A DNA stretch of 64,000 nucleotides from Alviniconcha marisindica. Taxonomy: Eukaryota > Mollusca > Gastropoda > Provannidae. This document shows, piece by piece, positions 34,150 to 45,500 of the stretch; within the stretch, counting starts at the first letter, position 1, and each line of letters begins with the position of its first letter. Made by a program: the position numbers and the translations under genes. The stretch covers positions 1,020,001 through 1,084,000 of the forward strand of contig JABMCL010001555.1 of NCBI GenBank assembly GCA_018857735.1, given 5' to 3'. The notes under the pieces are model-generated. The model searched no databases. It was given only the letters and a program-made list of their open reading frames with translations, and was not told the origin of the DNA.

Positions 34150-34465
34150 TTCGCTCCGTTCGTTAGCCTTAAACTGTATTCTCCGGAGCGGTGCTGGCGG
34201 TGACCGAGATCCCAGGAGGTGGGGGAAGAGGGAACGGCTTTTCCTAACGCTATACTGTCACCACCCGAAAACGTCTCCCGCATTATGGTTGGGCAGCAGT
34301 GTGAGCCATTTTAACGTGTCATTCCGCGTGAGCGGCAAAGTGGCAAAGACCGTGTCCGCAGACCACAGCTTTTGAAAAGAGCGGAGAGCCGAAGCGGGAA
34401 TCGAACCCACGTCGGCGTCAGCTTACCAGCAATACCGCTGGGCCAAACCGGCCCACTGCGGGGCA
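34150..34465 (-). mobile_element. SINE-A copy (diverged)
   Basis: Minus-orientation body with GAGATCCCAGGAGGTGGGG, TGAGCCATTTTAACGTGTCA and GAGCCGAAGCGGGAATCGAA, ending in the head CCGCTGGGCCAAACCGG. The ends are less clear than in other copies. Confidence 0.75.
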
Positions 34466-34557
34466 AGCCGTTGCTAGTTTGATTTCCCCTCCGTCTCCTC
34501 ACCACCTCGCTATTCGCTTTTTCAGCTTGCCACAGTCGCGTCGGCCTTTTCCACTAA

Positions 34558-34815
34558 AGTAAGAAACCACAAGGCTTATTAGGGACGGGCAGAAGGGAGG
34601 AAGGCCGGGGTGGAGAGAGGCAGGGGAGAGAGGTACCTGTCGCTACACTGTCACCATCAGAATGACTCCTGCATTAAGATGGGCAGCGATGAGAGCCATT
34701 TTAATGTTTCGTTAATTGTGAGGGACAAAGTGTCCGCAGAGAAAGGACAGCCGAAGCGGATTCGAACCGAGGTCCTTCCGCTTACAAGCCTTACCGCTAG
34801 GCCAAACCGGTTCAC
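34558..34815 (-). mobile_element. SINE-A copy
   Basis: Minus orientation: AGTAAGAAACCACAAGGCTT at the 3' end, AAGATGGGCAGCGATGAGAG in the body, GGATTCGAACCGAGG and GCTAGGCCAAACCGG in the head. A poly-C tract follows. Confidence 0.8.
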
Positions 34816-35039
34816 CCCCCCCCCCCCCCCTTTTTTTCTTCTTTTCTTTCCCCCCTTCCTTTTTCACTCATCGTCTCCCCCTTTATGCATAAACCATTAA
34901 TCTCTTGCCGGTAGTTCGGAGAGCAGCGCTACCCATTCCTACCAGTGTGTACAGTATTTCCGTGTCTCCAAGCAGTGGTACGGCTGCCAGTGTTTGGGAT
35001 TTTATTGTTACGCGCGCACAGATAGTGTTGCATATGACC

Positions 35040-35190
35040 GGACACAGGGGGGGGGTAGGGGTAGAGGGGTCGACCGCGTAAGAGGCTGCACGAAAGTTGA
35101 CGCCGGGGAGGGAGGGAGGGAAAGAGAGAGGGGGAGAGAGAGAGAGAGAGAGGGGAGAGAGAAAAGAGAGAGGAGAGAGAGAGACTTGCC
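35040..35190. repeat. G- and (GA)-rich low-complexity tract
   Basis: GGGGGGG and GAGAGAG patches, no gene. Confidence 0.8.
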
Positions 35191-35272
35191 GCACCGGGGA
35201 CTCGAACCCGCGTCAGTATTTGCGCCTGGATTTTCGGCCCAGCGTTGTACCCACTGAGCTATGCCGCCCCTG
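35182..35272 (-). mobile_element. tRNA-like SINE head, second family
   Basis: On the minus strand, GGCGGCATAGCTCAGTGGGT (A box) and GGGTTCGAGTCC (B box) are spaced as in a tRNA, but the flanks do not form an acceptor stem. (CT)n follows on the minus strand. Most likely a SINE head and not a functional tRNA gene. Confidence 0.6.
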
Positions 35273-36285
35273 TTTCTCCACAGTTTGGTGAACAAAAAAC
35301 AACAACAACCCATTCCCAGTAAAACTGACTGGTACGATGTGGGTCAAGGCTTCGACAAACGAACATAACAATAGCTATTTTAAACGGTCTAGAATCAGTC
35401 TATATTCGACGACGTTGTCGGTTTATCGTCTGCTGCGCACTTGACTGGCTGCATACGGAGAGAGAGTCTATAATCAGCAATTTCTGATTTACCACTGCCT
35501 GCATACGGAGAGAGCGTCTATAATCAGCAATTTCAGATTCGCCAGGGCAATAGCTAGACCGACGAAAGAATAAAATAAAATAAATTTGGCAGGGAACACA
35601 GACACACGCTCACACACCCACCCACCCACCCTACCCACACAAGCGAAACAGGGACGGTTGGCACCTCTCAACGCACATTCGTCAACATACCTTTCCTTCT
35701 TTAACTTAAAGGTGGTGGTGGCGGGGGGGGGGGGGGGGGGGGGGAGGAGGAGGAGGAGCAGAAGGCGAAAGGAGAAGGGTGCTCCATTAAATCACACACT
35801 TTTTGTATGCTTCTTTCGCCTGGAAAAACAAACAACTGCTTCCAAGTTAAATTACGAGTCCTTAATGCCCGCAGCTTCTAACCACGGCGCCGCGGCAAAG
35901 AGGTAAAACAACTCCCCCCCCCCCCCCTTCCCCCCCCCCCCCTTCCCCTTCAACTGCCCGATTAGGTGGTGGATGGGGGTGTGGGTTGGGGGTGGGGGAT
36001 AAAACACTTTAATGACCTCGGCCGACTGCAGCCTAATCAGATGATGCATGTCTCCCTCATCTTTTTACGCTAGCTCCTTGCCCGAACCAATTATCACAGT
36101 TTGCTTTGCAACCTCGTCGGGGAAGGGAGTCTTCAGGTAACAGGCATGAAGCTCAAACGGTGGATTTTTATTATTGCCCCTCCACCTTTTACCCAGTCAC
36201 ACAGTTTTCTCTGACTCACTAACTCACGCGCGCGCACCCCCTCTCCACACAGAGCACACGGGTATGTTGTCTGGCGCGCGTGCGC
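35273..36285. other. Mostly unassigned; 54-bp duplication and homopolymers
   Basis: GCATACGGAGAGAG..GTCTATAATCAGCAATTTC occurs twice (about 35451-35488 and 35506-35543). A G tract lies at 35720-35742 and C tracts at 35912-35942. No gene recognised. Confidence 0.55.
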
Positions 36286-36342
36286 GCGTGTGTGTGAGCG
36301 CGTTCCAGTGTGTGTGTGTGTGTGTAGCGTGTATGTGCGTGC

Positions 36343-36373
<31 letters not shown>

Positions 36374-36374
36374 G

Positions 36375-36446
<72 letters not shown>

Positions 36447-36453
36447 CGTGCGT
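36286..36453. repeat. (GT)n/(GTGC)n microsatellite
   Basis: (TG)n with long (CGTG)n inserts. Confidence 0.95.
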
Positions 36454-36591
36454 CGCGTGTCACAAATAAACAATCAGCGGGTAAGGTCAGTGAAAGGGTA
36501 ACGAAGACGAGTGGCGTCAACCCAGAAGAAGTGAAGCGGTTTTGCAAAGCGTCAGACGTACAGTATCCCCAGACCTAGCTCAGTGGTAGGT

Positions 36592-36765
36592 AGGTAGGAC
36601 TTAATGTCCTCGGAGGTCGGTTGACATATTAGGGACGAGCTGAGGCCAACGCCGAAGCACGGCTCAATACAGCTGTACGTCCACGGAAACCAGAAGGCTC
36701 GTTAGGACGGACGGGACAGCCCAGAACGGCCACCTCGACTCTCCTCACACAGCTCCTGAACCACG
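36592..36765 (-). mobile_element. SINE-B copy
   Basis: Minus orientation, from CTTAATGTCCTCGGAGGTCG to CACACAGCTCCTGAACCACG, with a short duplication (GACGGGACAG). Confidence 0.8.
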
Positions 36766-37032
36766 TGGCTCAGCGGTACAGACCGAGCTACATGGCCACA
36801 GGACGGCCGGCCGGCCCAGTGCCTGCAAACAGTAAATCAGTGTCTGCGTCCCAGCCGCTGAGCTAGACGGTTCTAGTTCAGTGGTCCCAGTGCCGGCTGC
36901 ATTAGCAGTCGCCTAGTGGCTAATTTCCTTGGCATTTCCTCCCGTCCCTCCGTCCCTTTCCCACTGGCCGGAAAGGCTGCGTGACATCAGACCCAGAGGC
37001 ACACGCAGAAAATGTGTAACTTAAACAACGAA

Positions 37033-37084
<52 letters not shown>
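37033..37084. repeat. (TA)n microsatellite
   Basis: About 26 TA units. Confidence 0.97.
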
Positions 37085-37086
<2 letters not shown>

Positions 37087-38046
37087 ATCAGTGGTCCCTA
37101 CCGCCCATTCAACCGCGCGAAGTTGGCCGTAATGAAGTCAAACAGATAACGACAGTATGACGTTCTTCTCACCCCCCACCCCACACACACACCACCCCAG
37201 GAGAAGGCGAATAAAGGAGTAACTGTAAGTACCTTTCAGCATCAACCGTATGAAACCGCGTGACTCTGACTCACAGAATGAACTGCAAGTGACTAACCTG
37301 ATATTCATCACAGAATGACCTGAAAGTGACTAACACGAACGAATGAATATCAACAAGTACCGCCGACGTCACTACGCGAAGTTTACCATTTATGACACGT
37401 ATAATTCTAGCGGCGTCCTATTGACAAGAGGTCATGAACTGACGCACGAACGCGCGCGCACCACACACACACACACACACACAAACTAATACAACAATCC
37501 TTGGAAAATGTCGCCATGCAGTGATAAAGTGAAGGGGTCTGGTGAGAGATGGAGGGGAGAGAGCAAGAGAGGTGGGAAGAGACGGAGAAGGGAGAGGGGG
37601 GATGAGAAAGGGGAGGGGGAGAGATAGAAGGTGGGTGGGGAGAGACAGAGATTGGGGGGGGGGAATATGATTCTTTCTGCATTATAAACGGACCAGCCAC
37701 CTGCACAGCTGATATCAGGGCGAAACTAAATACATCCAGCCACAAGCAGCGGTCTGATTAGCTTGTCATCACATGCTTGATACCAGATGTTAAAAGAGGA
37801 AGTGAAGTTCCCAGTGGAAAATAAAAAACAAAAACTGGTAGACAGAAATTTGAAAGAGAGCATGATGTAACTGGAACTCGGACATTTAAAAGACAGCATA
37901 ATGATACTGGAAGACAGCATAGTCAAAACTGGAAAACTGAAAGACAGAGTAGACTCCCCGCGCAATGGACGTAGCCTACAGAGCTGTATTCGGACCTGCT
38001 CTGCACAGGGTTTGAAAAGAACGAAATCTGATGGAGCTCTTCGTCA
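37085..38046. other. Unassigned stretch
   Basis: AGAATGAACTGCAAGTGACTAAC and related GACCTGAAAGTGACTAAC (37275-37332) form a short duplication. AAGACAGCATA repeats occur at 37862-37922. A (CA)n lies at 37460-37483. No gene recognised. Confidence 0.45.
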
Positions 38047-38196
38047 CTCATAGTTCAGGAGCTGTGTGCGAGTCGAGGTGGCCGTCCTGGGCTGTCCGTC
38101 CTAACGAGCCTTCTGGTTTCCGTGGACGCAAAGCTATATTGAACCATGCTTCGGCATTGGTTTCAGCTTGTCCCTAATATGTCAACCGACATCCAC
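38047..38196 (+). mobile_element. SINE-B copy
   Basis: Plus orientation, from CATAGTTCAGGAGCTGTGTG to CTAATATGTCAACCGACATC; the 3' tail is lost. Confidence 0.8.
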
Positions 38197-38399
38197 GGGT
38201 GCGAGACACATTTTGTCATCATATAACATTTTTTCACCCCCCAAAAAAACTGGTATAATTATGTACATATTTAAAAACAAAAACTAACTTAAAAGGTGAG
38301 TAAAACACAAACCACCGAGATGGAGAAGACGAAACAGACGAAGAAGAAAGAGACAGAGCAAAGGGCCGTGGAAAGAGCTGGTTGCTCGTCCTTTACTCT

Positions 38400-38688
38400 T
38401 GCCTAACGCCCAGCTGTTTCCGGAGAGGTACTGGCGGGGACCCAGATCCCAGGAGGTGGGGCGAGGGGAACCGTAGCGACCGGTACACTGTCACCACCAC
38501 AGAATGTTTTCTGCATTAAGATGGGCAGCGTTGAGAGCCGTTTTAACGTTTGATTAAGTGTGAGGGGCGAAGTCACAAGACGGTGTCCACAAACCACAAC
38601 TTGTAAAGAGACAGGAGAGCCGAAGCGGGGAATCGAACGCCGTCCGCTTACCAGCCTAACGCCTTACCGCTAGGCCAAACCGGCTCAG
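38400..38688 (-). mobile_element. SINE-A copy
   Basis: Minus orientation with AAGATGGGCAGCGTTGAGAG in the body and GGGGAATCGAACGCCG and CCGCTAGGCCAAACCGG in the head. Confidence 0.82.
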
Positions 38689-38689
38689 G

Positions 38690-39655
38690 AAAGTTGGCTG
38701 GAAGAACACCAAGACTGACCCCCCCCCCCCCTGAAAACACCACCACCAAAGAAAACAACAGTAACACACACACACGCACGCACACACACACGTGAAACCA
38801 CCACCACAGCAACAACAACAACAAGAAAGAAAGAAGAAGAATGGCCGCACACGGAATTTGGGTTGCTTGGCAAAAACAGGCTGCGACAGAGAGAATGAAC
38901 ATTCCACAGTGCACCAAAGCCACATCAAACTATAACTTGTTGAAATAAGGTCCTTTAAGAGCATGAGGACAGTAGCCCCAATAAAAGAATGCGGAACTCC
39001 GAACAAAACGCGCGGGTCTCAAGGACAGACGTACACACGCAACACAGTAAAACTGCCCCCCCCCCAAAAAAGCCTGTTAATCAAAACAACGGCTGTGGAA
39101 GAAAGTCGATACTCCACATCCACTCCAAAACACAAAACAGCAAATTGCCAAACCAGCTAGCATTGTGCACTTAACAAGTCTGACCTGAAACGAGCACGCA
39201 CAAAAAACAAACAAACAAACAGAACCACATGTGTTTGAAATTACACATTTTAAAAGAAGAAGAAGAAGAAAAGAAACAAGAAAAAGAAAAAAGAAAACAA
39301 CAGGGGGGAGGGGGGGGGGGGGGCGGGGCGGGGCGGGGGTGCACTCGCAAGGGCGAAGTAATAAATCTTCAGTCTGGAATGATTTACTCACTGTGAAACA
39401 GAAAATGAACGAGTCAGATGCAAACTTGGCCCCAGCATCCAAAACAGAAAACAAAACTCAAGTCATGCACAGACGAGATAAAAACAACACCTGTGAAGTC
39501 TACATGGAAGAACGCTTCGACAGACTGCCGAGGGTGGGGCTAAAGCTGTGACGTCAGACCGCCCGTCAGCGTATGTTTGAGTGTCAAGGATGATGTGTTA
39601 CCAGGTAAGACTTGAGAGACTGACTGGGACTTAAAAACCAATTAACTGCTCCACA
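38690..39655. other. Unassigned stretch
   Basis: A-rich and GC-poor, with (GAA)n and a G tract at about 39303-39323. No gene recognised. Confidence 0.45.
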
Positions 39656-39689
39656 CTGTGACGTGTGCTTGTTCATCAGCATGCTGAGT

Positions 39690-39950
39690 GTCAAACACAT
39701 TTACGTCTCCGTCAGAATGTTGAGCGCCAAAGATGGTCTCCTAACACTGTGACCTTAACTTTTTTTCCCCTAGGATGTTGAGTGTCAAAGATGGTCCCAA
39801 CGCTGTGGTTTCAAATTTTCCGTCAGCATTTTGAGTGTCAAAGATATTCTCAACACTGTAGTTACAAATTTTCCGTCAGCATAATTATTGAGTGTCAAAG
39901 ATCTAACACTGGCATAAAATTTTCCGTCAGTGTGCAAAGTGCAAAAGAAT
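39690..39950. repeat. ~57-bp minisatellite
   Basis: About four to five degenerate units with TTGAGTGTCAAAGAT and AAATTTTCCGTCAGCAT. Confidence 0.8.
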
Positions 39951-40489
39951 GGTTGCAACACGGTATCACCCTGACAGGACCAACGCCACAGACTGGGTGG
40001 CAATTTCCTTTGCTTCTTGTGCGTTTGTTTGTTAATTTTTAATTAAAGGGACCCAGAAACGAAGACACAAGCTGGCCTCCCCCCCCCCCCCAAAAAAAAA
40101 ACTTTCACCATCGGCAGTGTCGGTCCTTGGCCTTCGTTACTTCAGTGTGCCCCCTGCTTGAGGGCGGGAGGGGGAGGTAGGCGTAACGTGCTAACGACTT
40201 TACCGTCAGATCTCGTCTTTGGTTTCAGCGCTACAGCACGGGGGCCTATCTGCACCATCTCGCGGACCAACAACCACAGGCGATACCTGTTGCCGTTTTC
40301 GCAGGGCAGACAGCGCTTGAAGAAAACAATTCCATCCCCCCCCATCCCCCCCCCCCCCTACCCCTCCCTTTTAAAGTCTGTCACGCGCACTAAATTTGAC
40401 ACGGCAACAACGTTGAAATGATTTTACTTTTAAAGAATTCCCCAACTCTAACCATCAGTCCCGCTCGGTCTGACTCGGTGGTAGACCGA

Positions 40490-40620
40490 GAACAGAATCA
40501 GCACACAAAGGGAGTTAATTAGCGCTCGACAGACGTCACACGCGTACCACAACAAAGACCTGAGTCGCCTACGGTAAGATAAAAGCACGTAAACTCCTCC
40601 AGAGGTACGTCCTCCGGGGA
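40490..40620 (+). mobile_element. Solo arm of the 51.6-kb foldback element
   Basis: AGGGAGTTAATTAGCGCTC, AACAAAGACCTGAGTCGCCT and CTCCAGAGGTACGTCCTCC match the inverted arms flanking the THAP element at 51.6-52.75 kb. Only one arm is present here. Confidence 0.7.
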
Positions 40621-40867
40621 CGAGAGAGAACATTAGTATTAAAGAAGAACACAGCTGGTGGGTTAGTTTCTAAATCCTTAGGAGCATTAAAGAGTTCAGT
40701 CAAAGAATGAGGGAGAGCTCCCACAATCATTGGTTCAGTCAAGTCAGCAGCCAGAAGCGGCCGAGTCGAGGTAGCAGAGCTGCAGTTGTAGCAGAGAGAG
40801 AGAAGTGAGTTTGTGCCACATCCGAGGATCGGTAAACCACACCTACCACTGCAGTCTCTCCCCATTC

Positions 40868-41265
40868 AAACCCCCGCTGACTGTGCACATCGTGTCCACC
40901 CGCTGACCGTGCACATTGTGTTCACCCACTGATTATGCATATCGTGTCCACCCGCTGACTGTGCACATCGTGTCCACCCACTGACTGTACACATCGTGTC
41001 CACCCACTGACTGTACATATCGTGTCCACCCACTGACTGTACACATCGTGTCCACCCGCTGACTGTACACATCGTGTCCACCCGCTGACTGTGCACATCG
41101 TGTCCACCCACTGACTGTACACATCGGGTCCACCCGCTGACTGTACACATCGGGTCCACCCACTGACTGTACACATCGTGTCCACCCACTGACTGTACAC
41201 ATCGTGTCCACCCACTGACTGTACACATCGGGTCCACCCGCTGACTGTACACATCGTGTCCACCC
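40868..41265. repeat. 26-bp minisatellite upstream of the LRR start codon
   Basis: About 15 units of CTGACTGTACACATCGTGTC + CACCCR, ending about 110 bp before the ATG at 41375. The array runs into CACCCAG|GCCAGCG, which could be the acceptor of the first coding exon's 5' UTR. It lies in the promoter, leader or a leader intron. Confidence 0.9.
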
Positions 41266-41374
41266 AGGCCAGCGACGCACAGAAGGGCCCACAGAAAGAC
41301 CCCAGCAACCCTCCTTCCAAACCAGACACTTCCGCCCAGACCTCCGACCCTGTGACCTCGGGCACGCCATCACC

Positions 41375-41630
41375 ATGGCGACAGCTCTGTGGCTCCTCCT
41401 CGCCGCTGCCGTCGTGGCGGCATGTCAAGGCGCCCCGTCGCCGAAGTGCCCAGCTCGCTGCATCTCCTGCAACAACGGGGTGGCCGAGTGCTCCAAGCGC
41501 AGCCTGGTGACTCCGCCCAAAGACTTCCCCAGCGGCACCCGCAAGATCATCATGGACAACAACCACCTGCGGGTTCTGGGCACCCGCAGCTTCCAGCAGT
41601 TGGACCACCTGGAGGTGCTGAGAATGAAAG
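41375..41630 (+). CDS. LRR gene exon 1
   Basis: Encodes the signal peptide, the N-terminal cysteine cap (CPARCISCNNGVAEC) and the first LRR. It ends in AATGAAAG|GTAGGT, phase 1. The transcription start is not visible. Confidence 0.92.
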
Positions 41631-42519
41631 GTAGGTCGATTTTTGTTTTTTGGACTCCGTTCTAGACTGGTGCATCCAGGAAGAACCCCCGCCCCGCCCC
41701 CCCCCCCCCCCCAAAAAAAAAGAAGAAGAAGAAAAAAAGGGGCTGCCTAGTCTTATCCAACAACAAGGAATTCGCACGGGGACAGGTGAAGACGATGTGC
41801 ATGTGGTAAAGACGCCAGGTACCAAGCACTAGCTTGCCAGCAACCCTCGTCCATCTAACACTTCACTCCACGATACGTCTATGGCTATGCGCTCGGAAAA
41901 AGCCCATATGCGCTCCACCCCGTCTCTCAAAAGTTTCCACAGCGTTGCCTCTGAAACGGTTAGTTCCCGGCAGCGTTCGTCTGGTTGACGATGGCCCTTT
42001 CAATGAAGATCGTGGAGCGCTTCCTCTTTCTACTCCATCAAACAACGCCCCCCCCCCCCCCCCCCCCCCCCCCCCAACCAAAAAAAAAAGGAGAGAGAAA
42101 AAAGAAAGAAAGAAAAAAGAAAAAAAGAAAGTTGTACGTGAGGGATATCTTTGACGGCAGGCAACAAGGTGCGTGTGGTGAAGAAGTCGGCCTTCAAGAA
42201 ACTGCCTCAGCTGATGACGCTGGACCTGTCCAACAACCAGCTGGTGAAGATCTACAGCAAGGGCTTCGAGGGCATGAAGAACCTGCAGACGCTCTCCCTG
42301 CAGTACAACAAGCTGCGCAGCATGGCCAGGATCCTGGACACGCTCCCCAGGCTCTACCAGCTCAACCTGGCCTTCAACAAGCTCCGCAGCATCGGCAAGA
42401 ACGACCTCAAGACCCCCACCCGCATCCACTACCTTGACCTGCGCAACAACCGCATCACCAAGATCCACCCGGAGGCTTTCTCTCATCTGGTATTGCTGAG
42501 GTATGGGAGAATGTGTGTG

Positions 42520-42599
<80 letters not shown>

Positions 42600-45500
42600 T
42601 GTGCGTTGTGTGTGTGTGCGTGCGTGCGTGTGCGTGTATACTATACATAATTTATGACAGTCGGACCTGCTGACTTGAAAAATCAGTTTTCACTGTCCAC
42701 GCAATATATCATCTTCCACATATCAGCCCATAGCCGGTTCATATTACCAATATGGCACCTGAACATTCACGGAAACCATCATCGTGCCAACTCTTCGTTC
42801 GCAAGGGTGCACCCTTGATTCCCTTCTCTCAGAAGTTCCCCCTGTATACCGACGTATTAGCCGTTCCATTTCACCCACAAATACCTATTCCTGAACAAGA
42901 AGCCACTATGCCCATTACCGTTACTCGTGCCAATGCGTCCCAGATACCTACTCGCGAACAAGAGTTAGTAACTGGACCTTAACGTCCTGTCAACCACACA
43001 GGGTCACCTCAGGACGAACAAAGACAGCCATAGGTAAATACACATTCGAAACTCTTTGTGTCTCAAACCACACCCAGCTTGGACAGACCAAGAAGTCCAG
43101 CGTCAATACAAACGCAAACATCGCAAGTGTTAAAACGAACAAGTATGTAAATATAGTTACACAACCGAATCTGTTTACGGGCAGCTGGTGAGGAATATTG
43201 GTTTCCTTCAGGCAAGGCAAAAATACCTTCCATGCTGGTATTCTAAAACAATGATCTGGGAGAACGTGTTTCAAAACACTTCAGTCTCATCCAGTCCTAT
43301 TTTTGAACAAGACCCCAGTACGGCTATTACTATCAGTCATCGCACGTCCAATCCGTCCGCAGATACCTATTCCTGAACAAGACCCCAGTACGCCTATTAC
43401 TATCAGTCATCCCATGTCCAATCCATCCCCAGAGACCTATTCCTGAACAAGACACCAGTACACCTACTACTACTAGTCATTGCAATCCGTCCCCAGATAC
43501 CTATTCCTGAACAAGAACCCAGTACGCCTATTACTATCAGTCACCCCCATGTTCAATGCGTCCCCAGACACCTGTTCCTGAACAAGAACCCAGTATGCCT
43601 ACTACTACCAGTCGTTCCAATTCGTCCCCAGACACCTATTCCTGAACAAGAATCCAGTACGCTACTACTATCGGCCATCCCCATGTTCGATCCATCCCGA
43701 GGCACCTGCTGCTGAATAAGAACTCCTACGCCTATTACTACTAGTCATTCCAATCCGTCCCTAGATACCTATTCTTGAACAAGACCCCAGTACGCCTACT
43801 GCTGCTGGTCATTCGAATCCGTCCCCAGACACCTATTCTTGAACAAGAACCCAGTGTGCCTACTACTACTAGTCATTTCAATCCGTCCCCAGATACCTAT
43901 TCCCGAACACGAACCCAGTAAGCCTACTACTACTAGTCATTCCAATCCGTCCCCAGATACCTATTCCTGAACAAGAACCCAGTATGCCTACTACTACTAG
44001 TCATTCCAATCCGTCCCCAGGTACATATTCCTGAACAAGAACCCGCTGGTGACGGTGCCGGACATGACGTTCGGCAGCAAGGTGCTGCAGCTGGTGGACT
44101 TCTCCAACTGCCGCCTGACCCACGTCCCCAAGACCATGCCGCTCTCCGTCTCCGACTTCAGGCTCAACGACAACAGCATCATGCAGATCAACGACACAGA
44201 TTTCACGGTTGGTCGTTTTCTGCTGTTGGTTTAAGTAACTCTCCCTTTTAAGAACTGAACCAAACGCGGCCCAGTGTGCTGCGTGTAACGGTTGGTCGTT
44301 TTCTGCTGTTGTGGCGAGCAAAGCAACCTTCCATAAGCGCCCTGTTTCAGTGAGAAAGGCCATCCGTCTCGCCCTCCGAATTCCGTTTCTGTGGGATTAC
44401 AGGCATTCGGAGAGAGCACCAGGTACTGTTGTTACTCATCACGCGTTCCGCTGTACGGGTGTCGGCTCCGTCCTCTACCCCCTCTACCTCCTCTTCTTCC
44501 TCCGTTTTTCAGAACATGACCAAGCTACGCCTGCTGGCCCTCAACAACAACCGCCTCCACTTCGTGGCCAACAGCGCCTTCTCGGAGCTGCACGACCTGG
44601 ACGAGATCTGGCTGCGGAACAACAAGCTGGTCTACATCCCGCGGGGGCTGCCCGACAACCTGCGCAAGCTGTACATGGACTCCAACCGGATCCGCATCAT
44701 CGAGGACGGGCTGTTCCCCAACACCTCCCGGCTGGACTACCTGACCGTGGAGAACAACCAGATCAACCGCATCCAGAACCGAACCTTCCTGGGGCTGCGC
44801 TTCCTCAAGTCGCTCAACTTCCGCGGCAACGAGCTGCGGGTGATCGAGGCGGGCACCTTCGACTCGCTCCGCAACCTGTCCACGCTGTCGCTGTCGGACA
44901 ACCCCCTGGAGCGGGTGGAGGCCGAGGCCTTCCGGGACCTGCAGAACCTGACCTTCCTGCACCTGGACATGTGCGGGGAGCGGATGAACCTGGAGCAGAA
45001 CTTCCTGCCCCAGATGCCGCACCTGCAGCAGCTCAGCATGATGAACAGCCCCGGGCTGGGCAAGGCTTTCGTCCAGATGCTCGCCGACGCGCCCATGGCC
45101 CCGATCAAGGGCCTGGCCGAGATCGACCTGACCTACAACGACCTCCGCACCCTCGACCCGAACGTCCGGGAACTCTTCCCTTCCCTCCAGGCTCTGGCGC
45201 TGGACGGCAACTCGTGGCTGTGCGACCGCCGGCTGGCCTGGCTGCGGGAGTGGATGGTGACCAGCGACGTCAGCTTCTCCAAGTACGAGCCCGTCACCTG
45301 CGAGCATCCCTATTCCCTCAGGGGGCGCGAGATTCGCGACCTGGGCGAGGACGAGTTCGCGGAGGTGGCCCCTCCCACGGAGGCGCCCAGCGCCGAAGAC
45401 TACGTCCGGATGATGGAAGGCAAGCAAAGCGACGACCCCGACTCCTCCTCCTCCTCCTCGGACAACAACGACGCCGCCGCTGTCGCTGTCGCCTCCGCTC

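Noticed and set aside
35182..35272. Possible tRNA gene on the minus strand
   Set aside because: Good internal promoter boxes, but the acceptor stem halves do not pair; treated as a SINE head.
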